A stretch of 49,267 nt of DNA, taken from Nocardia neocaledoniensis. GTDB lineage: Bacteria; Actinomycetota; Actinomycetes; Mycobacteriales; Mycobacteriaceae. Under the pieces are notes generated by a model. That model had not been told where the DNA came from. It worked only from the letters and a program-made list of their open reading frames with translations, and searched no databases. Position 1 is the stretch's first letter. Each line of letters begins with the position of its first letter. The DNA is taken from assembly GCF_029868625.1 (NCBI RefSeq), contig NZ_JARWOJ010000230.1:1-49267 (forward strand). Reading direction: 5' to 3'. A program made the position numbers and the translations under genes. Positions 16,372-22,869 of the stretch are shown piece after piece.

Positions 16372-16388
16372 TGTTACCGATCTGTTAT
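16372..16388. promoter_or_regulatory. 11-bp-period TGTTA direct repeat, possible OmpR-type box
   Basis: TGTTACCGATC-TGTTAT places two TGTTA half-sites 11 bases apart, the helical spacing used by OmpR/MtrA-type regulators. A further TAACA occurs at about 16421. It lies in the 188-base gap between the response-regulator leader and the dehydratase gene. Functional assignment is inference. Confidence 0.35.
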
Positions 16389-16457
16389 GTACCCAGGTTC
16401 AGGTCGGCGTAAACCCGCCGTAACAATTCGGCTGGTTCACGGCCGGGTCGCCGGTGG

Positions 16458-16463
16458 CATAGT
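16458..16463 (+). promoter_or_regulatory. -10-like CATAGT, leaderless promoter of the dehydratase
   Basis: CATAGT ends 6 bases before the GTG start at 16470, again predicting a transcript without a 5' leader. Confidence 0.35.
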
Positions 16464-16469
16464 CGAGGC

Positions 16470-17417
16470 GTGACACCCACCTACGCCGACATCGAAGCGG
16501 CCGCGGCGCGGATCGACGGACTGGTCCGGCCGATCACCGTCGCACCGGCCACGACCGGGGCCGATCCGCTCTTGTTCGCACTCGAGTACCTGCAGTTCAC
16601 CGGCTCCTTCAAGGCCAGGGGCGCGCAGAATTTCGTGCGCGCGCACGCGGCCGAGGGCACCCTGCCCGAGGCCGGTGTGACGATCGCCTCAGGGGGCAAC
16701 GCGGGCCTCGCGTGCGCGTGGGCGGCGCGGGCCGCCGGCGTGCCCGCGACGGTCTTCCTGCCCGATACCGCGCCCCCGGTGAAAATCCGTCGATTGCGTG
16801 ACTACGGCGCCGACGTACGACTGATCGGTCTGGAGTACAAGCAGGCGCTGGCCGCGTGCCGGGAATTCGCCGCCAGCAGCGGCGCGCTCTCGGCACACGC
16901 CTACGACCATCCGCTCGTCGCGGCGGGCGCGGGCACCCTCATGCGCGAGATCCACGCCAGGATTCCCGATCTGGACACCGTGCTGGTCGCGGTCGGCGGC
17001 GGCGGGCTGTTCACCGGAACCGCACTCGCCGCCCAGCACGTCGGGGTGAGGACGGTCGCGGTGGAGCCGGTGCACTGCCGCTCGCTGAACGCGGCGATCG
17101 AGGCGGGCCGCCCGGTCGAGGTCACCGTCGAGTCGATAGCCGCGGATTCGCTGGGCGCGCCGAATGTTTCGCAGATGGCGCTCGACGTGGCGCGGCACGA
17201 GAGCGTGCGCTCGGTGCTGGTCGACGACGACACGATCCGCCGGGCACGCGGGCAATTGTGGGACGAGCACCGGATCGCCGTCGAATACGGCGCGGCGACC
17301 GCACTGGCCGCCCTGCTCGACACCGGCTCCGGCGCCGCCTATCGCCCCGCCGACGGCGAGCGGGTCTGCGTGATCCTCTGTGGCGCCAATACCGCCCCCG
17401 GCGACCTGGCCTCGTAG
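16470..17417 (+). CDS. PLP-dependent threonine/serine dehydratase
   Basis: 315 residues, fold-type II PLP enzyme. The Schiff-base Lys48 is in FTGSFKARGA, the substrate loop is SGGNAGLA, the phosphate-binding glycine loop is AVGGGGLFTG, and the C terminus carries VILCGANTAPGD. Members deaminate threonine or serine to 2-oxobutyrate or pyruvate; a few are racemases or ammonia-lyases. No ACT regulatory domain is present, so it is not a feedback-regulated biosynthetic IlvA. The GTG at 16470 was chosen with a -10-like element 6 bases upstream. Nine bases separate it from the convergent sigma-factor gene. Confidence 0.87.
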   Translation: MTPTYADIEAAAARIDGLVRPITVAPATTGADPLLFALEYLQFTGSFKARGAQNFVRAHAAEGTLPEAGVTIASGGNAGLACAWAARAAGVPATVFLPDTAPPVKIRRLRDYGADVRLIGLEYKQALAACREFAASSGALSAHAYDHPLVAAGAGTLMREIHARIPDLDTVLVAVGGGGLFTGTALAAQHVGVRTVAVEPVHCRSLNAAIEAGRPVEVTVESIAADSLGAPNVSQMALDVARHESVRSVLVDDDTIRRARGQLWDEHRIAVEYGAATALAALLDTGSGAAYRPADGERVCVILCGANTAPGDLAS

Positions 17418-17426
17418 CCGAGCCGG

Positions 17427-18317
17427 TCAGCGGCGCAGCACGGTCTCGTGCTCGACGCGGGCCAGCTTCTCCGGGTTGCGCACGGCATAGACGCCGGTGA
17501 TCAGGCCGTGGTCGACGCGAAGCGCGAACACCGTGTCGATCCCGTCGCCGCGGTGCAGAACCACCGCGGGATGTCCGTTGACGTGCGCCGATGTCACCGT
17601 CATCGTGGCGCCGATCCTGGGCAGGCTGCCGCGCAGCAGCTCGGCCACCGCGTCGACCCCGACCACGGGTGCGAGCGCGGCCCGCGCGCGGCCGCCGCCG
17701 TCACCGAGGAAGACGACATCCGGGGCCAGCAGGTCGAACAGTCCGCGTGGATCACCCGTCTCGACGGCTCGGTGGAACGCCGCGATCGCGGCCCGGGATT
17801 CGGTGGAGGACACCGCGCCACGCGGCCGGCGCGCGGCCACGTGGGCGCGGGCCCGGTGCGCGATCTGACGCACGGCGGCCGATGTCTTGCCGACCGCCTC
17901 GGCGATCTCGTCGTAGGGCAGGTCGAACACCTCGCGCAGCACGAAGACCGCGCGCTCGGTCGGTGCGAGGGTCTCGAGCACCAGCAGCATCGCCAGCGAA
18001 ACACTCTCGGCGAGTTCGACATCGGCGGCGACGTCGGGGGTGGTGAGCAGCGGTTCCGGGAGCCAGGGCCCGACGTAGGACTCCTTGCGGCGACCGAGGG
18101 TACGCAGGCGGATCAGCGCTTCGCGGGTGGTGACGCGGACCAGGTAGGAGCGCTGGTCCCGCACGATGGCGAGGTCGACGCCGCTCCAGCGCAACCAGGT
18201 CTCCTGCAGCACGTCCTCGGCGTCGGCCGCCGAACCGAGCATCTCGTAGGCGACGGTGAAGAGCAGATTGCGGTGGGCGAGGAATGCCGCCGTCGCGGGA
18301 TCCGGGGTGTCGGCCAT
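17427..18317 (-). CDS. ECF sigma factor with SnoaL-like domain (SigJ/ECF41 type)
   Basis: 296 residues. Region 2 (HRNLLFTVAYEMLGSAADAEDVLQETWLRW) and region 4 (PTERAVFVLREVFDLPYDEIAEAVGKTSAAVRQIAHRARAHV) are followed by a ~110-residue SnoaL/NTF2-like domain (FHRAVETGDPRGLFDLLAPDVVFLGDGGG...). In ECF41 sigma factors this C-terminal domain acts as a built-in regulator in place of an anti-sigma factor. The ATG at 18317 has GAGGAG upstream. The divergent gene encodes a carboxymuconolactone-decarboxylase/AhpD-like protein, the hallmark partner and target of this sigma group. Confidence 0.9.
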   Translation of the reverse strand: MADTPDPATAAFLAHRNLLFTVAYEMLGSAADAEDVLQETWLRWSGVDLAIVRDQRSYLVRVTTREALIRLRTLGRRKESYVGPWLPEPLLTTPDVAADVELAESVSLAMLLVLETLAPTERAVFVLREVFDLPYDEIAEAVGKTSAAVRQIAHRARAHVAARRPRGAVSSTESRAAIAAFHRAVETGDPRGLFDLLAPDVVFLGDGGGRARAALAPVVGVDAVAELLRGSLPRIGATMTVTSAHVNGHPAVVLHRGDGIDTVFALRVDHGLITGVYAVRNPEKLARVEHETVLRR

Positions 18318-18416
18318 GGTTCGCTCCTCGTTCGCGCTGTCGATGTCGCCCATCCGATGCCGGCCGGCCGCATTCTGTGACCGCCACCGGCTGTGTCATG
18401 CGTCACTCCGCCGTCC

Positions 18417-18443
18417 TGTCACGTCCGGGTCCGCACCGGCATC
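18417..18443 (+). promoter_or_regulatory. Candidate ECF41 promoter for the CMD-like gene
   Basis: TGTCACG (18417-18423) resembles the ECF41 -35 element TGTCACA as I recall it. Sixteen bases later is CATC, one mismatch from the CGTC -10 element. It lies 42 bases upstream of the ATG of the partner gene. The -10 match is imperfect. Confidence 0.4.
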
Positions 18444-18484
18444 TTCATGGTCGTTCGAGTGACAACCGACGTGAGGACAAGCCC

Positions 18485-18970
18485 ATGGAACCCCGATTCA
18501 CCCTGGTGGACAACGAGATCGGCGCGAAGTTCGCCAAGCGGTTCGGCAACGCCAGCCTGGTGGTGCTGCAATCCGGACTGCCCAGGACCACGCAGGATCT
18601 GGTGATGCTGCGGGTCAGCCAGATCAACGGCTGCGGCTGGTGCACCGATGTCCACAGCAAGGACCTCGCGCACGCCGGGGAACCGGCCGTTCGGATCAAC
18701 CTGGTCGCGGCGTGGCGGGAGTCCTCGGTGTTCACCGACGCCGAGCGGGCCGCGCTCGCGCTCGCCGAGGAGGGCACCCGCATCGCCGACGCGGGGCCGG
18801 GGGTCTCGGCGGCCACCTGGGCCGACGCGCGCGAACACTACGACGACGACCAGCTCGCCGCGCTGATCGCGTTGGTCGCCCAGATCAACGCCGCCAACCG
18901 GCTCGGCGTGATCGTGCGCCAGCAGGGCGGGAGCTACGTCCCCGGCGGCTACAACGCGGTCGAGAGCTGA
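18485..18970 (+). CDS. Carboxymuconolactone decarboxylase / AhpD-like protein
   Basis: 161 residues, all-helical AhpD-like fold. The redox-active motif INGCGWCTDVHSKD contains Cys50, Cys53 and His57, typical of the alkylhydroperoxidase core. It probably acts in peroxide or electrophile handling, though the true substrate is not known for ECF41-linked members. Divergent from the ECF41 sigma factor gene, which very likely drives its transcription. The start at 18485 follows GTGAGGAC, a reasonable ribosome site. Confidence 0.9.
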   Translation: MEPRFTLVDNEIGAKFAKRFGNASLVVLQSGLPRTTQDLVMLRVSQINGCGWCTDVHSKDLAHAGEPAVRINLVAAWRESSVFTDAERAALALAEEGTRIADAGPGVSAATWADAREHYDDDQLAALIALVAQINAANRLGVIVRQQGGSYVPGGYNAVES

Positions 18971-18977
18971 GCGAATT

Positions 18978-19016
18978 CCGTTCGGGCCCTCGGGTGTTCG
19001 CCCGGGGCTCGAACGG
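18978..19016. terminator. Bidirectional hairpin between convergent genes
   Basis: CCGTTCG and CGAACGG form the base of a stem, continued inward by GCCC...TCGGG pairing with CCCG...GGGC around a TGTTCG loop. It sits exactly between the stop of the CMD-like gene and the stop of the SDR gene. There is no U tract, which is usual in actinobacteria. Confidence 0.65.
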
Positions 19017-19871
19017 TCAGCGGACCAGTTCGTTCTTGGTGGCGTATTTCGTCATCACCGAATTCAGGCCGCGCATGGCCAGGGTGTAGCCGTAGGGGAC
19101 ATAGCGCTGGCCCCAGTGGGCGAGCTGGATGTCGCGCGAGGTGTAGACCCAGTAGCGGTTGCGTTCGACACCCTTGACGACGGCGGCGGCGGCCTGCTCG
19201 GGGGTGACGGCGTGGCGCAGGAACAGGCCCATCGCCTTCTGCAGGGCGGCGTTGTCGCGGTCGACACCGGCGATGTCGACGCGGTCGACCATCGGGGTCG
19301 CCATCGCGCCGGGGCAGACCAGGCTCACGCCGATCTTGTGACGGCGCAGGTCGAACCGCAGCACCTCCGAGACGCCGCGCAGACCGAACTTGGTGGCGCT
19401 GTACGGCGCGTGCCACGGTAGCCCGAACAGGCCGGCCGCGGAGGACACGTTCACCAGGTGGCCGCCGCGCCCGGCCGCGATCATCGGCGGCAGGAACTCC
19501 TCGATGACGTGGATCGGTCCCATCAGGTTGATGTCGACGGTGCGCCGCCACTGCTGGTGCGAGAGCCTGTCGACGGTGCCCCAGGTGGCGATGCCTGCGA
19601 CGTTCATGACGATGTCGACGTGGCCGACCGCCTCGAAGGTGTGCGCGGCCAGGCCGACGACCGCGGAATGGTCGCTGACGTCGGCGGCGTGCGCCAGATG
19701 CACCGTCGCCCCGGCCGCGCGCAGCTCCTTCGCCGTCACGTCGAGCGCGTCGGCGGTGATGTCGGTGAGTACGAGCGCCGCGCCCTTGGCCGCGGCGGCG
19801 AAGGCGGTGGCCCGGCCGAGGCCGCTGGCCGCGCCGGTGATCAGGCAGGTCTTCCCGTCGAACTTCGTCAT
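19017..19871 (-). CDS. Short-chain dehydrogenase/reductase
   Basis: 284 residues, classical SDR. Cofactor motif TGAASGLG near residue 12, NVAG near 90, catalytic Ser in NVSSAAG and the Tyr-x-x-x-Lys pair in YSATK. A longer C-terminal part (RYWVYTSRDIQLAHWGQRY) resembles SDRs of mycobacterial lipid or steroid metabolism. The substrate is unknown. The ATG at 19871 starts the Rossmann domain; upstream in-frame residues are not SDR-like and run into the FHA gene. Confidence 0.88.
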   Translation of the reverse strand: MTKFDGKTCLITGAASGLGRATAFAAAAKGAALVLTDITADALDVTAKELRAAGATVHLAHAADVSDHSAVVGLAAHTFEAVGHVDIVMNVAGIATWGTVDRLSHQQWRRTVDINLMGPIHVIEEFLPPMIAAGRGGHLVNVSSAAGLFGLPWHAPYSATKFGLRGVSEVLRFDLRRHKIGVSLVCPGAMATPMVDRVDIAGVDRDNAALQKAMGLFLRHAVTPEQAAAAVVKGVERNRYWVYTSRDIQLAHWGQRYVPYGYTLAMRGLNSVMTKYATKNELVR

Positions 19872-19905
19872 GGTGGCGACCCTACGGTTCGGTGAACAGA
19901 TTCGT

Positions 19906-20568
19906 CTACGGTGCGGCGGCGGCGATCTCGATGGTGGTCCAGCCACCGACGTGGATCCGGCTGCCGTCGCGCAGCGGCACGGGCACCTGGGGCGCGATGG
20001 GCGTCTCGGCGCCGTCCAGGCTGGTGCCATTGGTCGAGCCGAGGTCGGTGAGGGTGAGCTCACCGGTGGACTCCACCCGGATCAACGCGTGGGCCCGCGA
20101 CACCCCGATGTCGGCCGGGGCGATGCCGAGGTCGATCTCGGGCGCGATCCCCTGCGAGGCGGACCGCTTGCCGATGAGGAACTGATTGCCGCGCAACAGG
20201 ATCCGCCGCTCGGGATAGAACTCGGGGAATTCGACACGGTCGGCGTCGGGCCCCTTGTCGGCCTGGACCCTGGTGTAGAAGTCGCGGTCGGCGAAGACAC
20301 GCGCCGTCCAGACCCGCGGCTCGGCCGCTCCCGCAGGCCTGGACGCGTCGGCGTCCCGGTCGATCGGGCTCTCGGTGCGTGGCGGCCCGGCGGGCAGGGC
20401 CGAATCGTGGCCGCAGACCTCGCAGAAGCGGCCGCTGGTAGGCGTGGCGCAGGACGGGCACAGCCGCAGGTCGCCCCGGTCCGGCGCGGGCGGCTCGCCC
20501 AGCGCCGACCCGCAGACATCGCAGTAGTCGATCGACCGGGACTGGTGTCCGTCCGCGCACAGCGGCAT
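19906..20568 (-). CDS. FHA-domain protein with N-terminal zinc ribbons
   Basis: 220 residues. Residues 1-~55 contain paired CxxC knuckles (CADGH...YCDVCG and LCPSCA...FCEVCG), forming zinc ribbons. The C-terminal ~110 residues form a forkhead-associated phosphothreonine-binding domain (FLIGKRSA, IGVSRAHALI, LTDLGSTNGTSLDG). Last gene of the pknG operon, starting 1 base after the VWA stop. By position it is a likely reader of PknG phosphorylation (inference). It is not GarA/OdhI: it lacks their short Thr-containing N-terminal tail and has zinc ribbons instead. Confidence 0.87.
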   Translation of the reverse strand: MPLCADGHQSRSIDYCDVCGSALGEPPAPDRGDLRLCPSCATPTSGRFCEVCGHDSALPAGPPRTESPIDRDADASRPAGAAEPRVWTARVFADRDFYTRVQADKGPDADRVEFPEFYPERRILLRGNQFLIGKRSASQGIAPEIDLGIAPADIGVSRAHALIRVESTGELTLTDLGSTNGTSLDGAETPIAPQVPVPLRDGSRIHVGGWTTIEIAAAAP

Positions 20569-20569
20569 G

Positions 20570-21856
20570 TCAGTGCTCCTTCCGTACCCGCGCCGTCTTG
20601 GTCGAGCGGATGTCGAGGGCCAGCTCGTCGGCGGCGGAGACCTCACCGCGCAGCTTCACGGTGCCGTCGCGGTCGTCGACCTCCACCACGCCGCGCAGCA
20701 GCTTGGCGGTGGACTCGTGGCCGGAGGCCGCCGCCAGCTCGACCGCGCGGCGCAACTTGGCGGTGGCGGTGTCGAGGTCACCGTTGCGCCGCGCCGCCAG
20801 ACCCTCCTGGACGGCCTGCGCGAGTTCCACCTGCCCGGTGTAGTGGGCGACGCGGGTGCTGATGCGGGTCGACAGCGAGGTGTCGGTGGTCCACACCGCG
20901 CGCACCAGGCCCTGGCCGAGCACCTCGTCGCCGGCCAGCACGCTCAACCGCGCGGCCAGCTTCTCCCGGCCGGGTGCGGCCGGTTCCAGTTCGATCTGCA
21001 GGTGGTACTCGCGCTCCTCGGCGGCCCAGGACGACAGCGGGTACTCCCCCACCTGCGGGCCCGCGTCGACACGGCGGCCGGTGAGGTCCTCGAGCACGGG
21101 CGCGACCTGCTTGACCATCCGCACCTTCGCGCCGGCCGGGGTCCACACCTTCAACGTCAGCTCGGGGATCACCCTGGCCGCCGAGGACCGCATCATGGCG
21201 GCGAAATCGGCGGCCAGGTCCTTGGGGTCGGCCACGATGTCGGCGTCCCCGGACAGCTTCGCCGAGATCTTGTGCAGATCGGCGGGCATCCAGTCGTCGC
21301 CGACGCCGCGGCAGTCGCAGACGAAAAGCCCTTCGGCGCGGTCGAGTTCGGTGGCGAACTGCTCGGGCGTCTCGTGCTCGTTCTTGCCGTCGGTGAGCAG
21401 GATGGCGTGGGCCTGCGTGCCCGGGTGGGCGACGGCGACCTGGCGGGCCAGCGCGAGCCAGGTACCCATGGCGGTGCCGCCGTCGGGGCGCAGCCGGTCC
21501 AGCGCGCGCCGGGCCGCGGTGCGGCTGGTGTGGTTCGCCGGCGCCGACATGGCGTCGGTCGGGAAGATCATCCGCGCCTGCTCGGTGCCCTCGATGATCG
21601 CGAAGGCGGTGCCGTCGGGGATCTCGTCGAGCGCGGTGCGGGTGGCGTTGCGCGCGTTCTCGAACTTGCGCTTGTTCCCCATCGAGCCCGAGCAGTCGAT
21701 GATCAGGATCTCGAGCCGGGGCGGCGGGGCGGCGACGACGGCCAGTTCCGGTCCGGTGGCCACCGTGAGCACCGCGTCGACCACGCTCGCGCCCTCGGCG
21801 AGGAACTCGTTCTGGTCGACGGCGATCGAGATACCTGCGGTCTCAGCGGAACTCAT
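20570..21856 (-). CDS. von Willebrand factor A domain protein
   Basis: 428 residues. The VWA domain spans ~45-240 with the metal-ion site DCSGSMG, a Thr-containing loop and LLTDGKNEHETPEQF. The C-terminal ~190 residues are a beta-rich then helical region (QAVQEGLAARRNGDLDTATAKLRRAVELA resembles a TPR-like helix pair). It is cytoplasmic by sequence. VWA proteins next to PP2C and kinase genes recall the TerY-type kinase/phosphatase/VWA triads. The ATG overlaps the PP2C stop (ATGA). Its partner is unknown; assembly of a signalling complex is inferred. Confidence 0.88.
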   Translation of the reverse strand: MSSAETAGISIAVDQNEFLAEGASVVDAVLTVATGPELAVVAAPPPRLEILIIDCSGSMGNKRKFENARNATRTALDEIPDGTAFAIIEGTEQARMIFPTDAMSAPANHTSRTAARRALDRLRPDGGTAMGTWLALARQVAVAHPGTQAHAILLTDGKNEHETPEQFATELDRAEGLFVCDCRGVGDDWMPADLHKISAKLSGDADIVADPKDLAADFAAMMRSSAARVIPELTLKVWTPAGAKVRMVKQVAPVLEDLTGRRVDAGPQVGEYPLSSWAAEEREYHLQIELEPAAPGREKLAARLSVLAGDEVLGQGLVRAVWTTDTSLSTRISTRVAHYTGQVELAQAVQEGLAARRNGDLDTATAKLRRAVELAAASGHESTAKLLRGVVEVDDRDGTVKLRGEVSAADELALDIRSTKTARVRKEH

Positions 21857-22869
21857 GACACTCCTGGATCGTGCGGTACGGCGACGGGCGCGGGCACCGG
21901 GGCCAGCGCGACCGTGATGTTGTCGCTGCCGCCGCTGTTCAACGCGAAGTCGGCCAGCGCGCGGGCGGCGGCCTGCGGAGAGGTCTCGACGGTGAAACCG
22001 GCGAGGGCGACGGCCTCGGGCAGGTAGTTCCACAGCCCGTCACTGCACAGCAGCAGGGTGCCGGGCTCGGTGACGACCATGCGCTGCAGGCAATTCGCCG
22101 ACCACGGCGCCTCGCCGCCGTCGGCGCCGAGCCAGCGCAGCAGGGTGTGTGCGCGCGGGTCGCGCATGGCGGCCTCCGCGTCGAGGGCGCCCGCGTCGAC
22201 GAGGGCCTGGGCCCACGAGTCGTCGACGCTGAGCCGGCGCGAGGCCGTCGGGTCGCCCGCCGCGAGCCAGAATGCGCGGCTGTCACCGACATTGGCGACC
22301 GTGATCTCGGTGCCCTCCGCCGTCTGGCGCACGATCGCCGAGACGTAGGTGCACGACGGCGCGTACTCGGGCGAGCGCGACATCCCGCGCACCGCCGCGG
22401 TGGCCGTCGCCATCGCCGCCATCGCCGCGTCCTGGGCCGACAGTCCGTCGGCGAGGGCGGCCAGCGCCGCGTCGACACCGGCGCGCGCCGCGGTGCCGGA
22501 GGCCGCCTGGGGATCCTGGGAGGTGGACACGCCGTCGCTGACGACGATCACGCGGGTGCCGTCGCCCTCGCGCACCGCCGCCGCGACGGCGTCCTCGTTG
22601 CGGGAGTGGCTGATGCCGCGGTCGGTGAGGACATAGACCGAGCCGAGATCGTCCTCGAACCGGTCCGGAACGGGCTTGGGGCTGCCGCACTGTGCGCAGA
22701 AGCCGCCCTCGTAGCGGCGTTCGCCGCAGGTCGAGCACTGCGGTGCCGCCGCGGGATCGTGGATCGGCAGCGCGACCTTGCGCACGCCGAGCTCACGCCC
22801 GCACCCCTCGCAGTAGCGGTGCCCGGCCCGGCCCGAGCGCCCGCAGTCGGCACATCCCGGCGCGGTCAC
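21853..22869 (-). CDS. PP2C-type Ser/Thr phosphatase with N-terminal zinc ribbons
   Basis: 338 residues from GTG, which overlaps the pknG stop (GTGA). Residues 1-~62 carry two zinc-ribbon knuckles (CADCGRSG...YCEGCG and CSTCGERR...FCAQCG). The PPM/PP2C catalytic domain follows: SHSRNEDAVAAA, VIVVSDGVSTS (metal-binding Asp), VANVGDSRAFW, LLLCSDGLWNY and SGGSDNITVAL. It should dephosphorylate Ser/Thr proteins and is the natural antagonist of the upstream kinase. The zinc ribbons match those on PknG and the FHA protein of the same operon. Confidence 0.9.
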   Translation of the reverse strand: MTAPGCADCGRSGRAGHRYCEGCGRELGVRKVALPIHDPAAAPQCSTCGERRYEGGFCAQCGSPKPVPDRFEDDLGSVYVLTDRGISHSRNEDAVAAAVREGDGTRVIVVSDGVSTSQDPQAASGTAARAGVDAALAALADGLSAQDAAMAAMATATAAVRGMSRSPEYAPSCTYVSAIVRQTAEGTEITVANVGDSRAFWLAAGDPTASRRLSVDDSWAQALVDAGALDAEAAMRDPRAHTLLRWLGADGGEAPWSANCLQRMVVTEPGTLLLCSDGLWNYLPEAVALAGFTVETSPQAAARALADFALNSGGSDNITVALAPVPAPVAVPHDPGVS

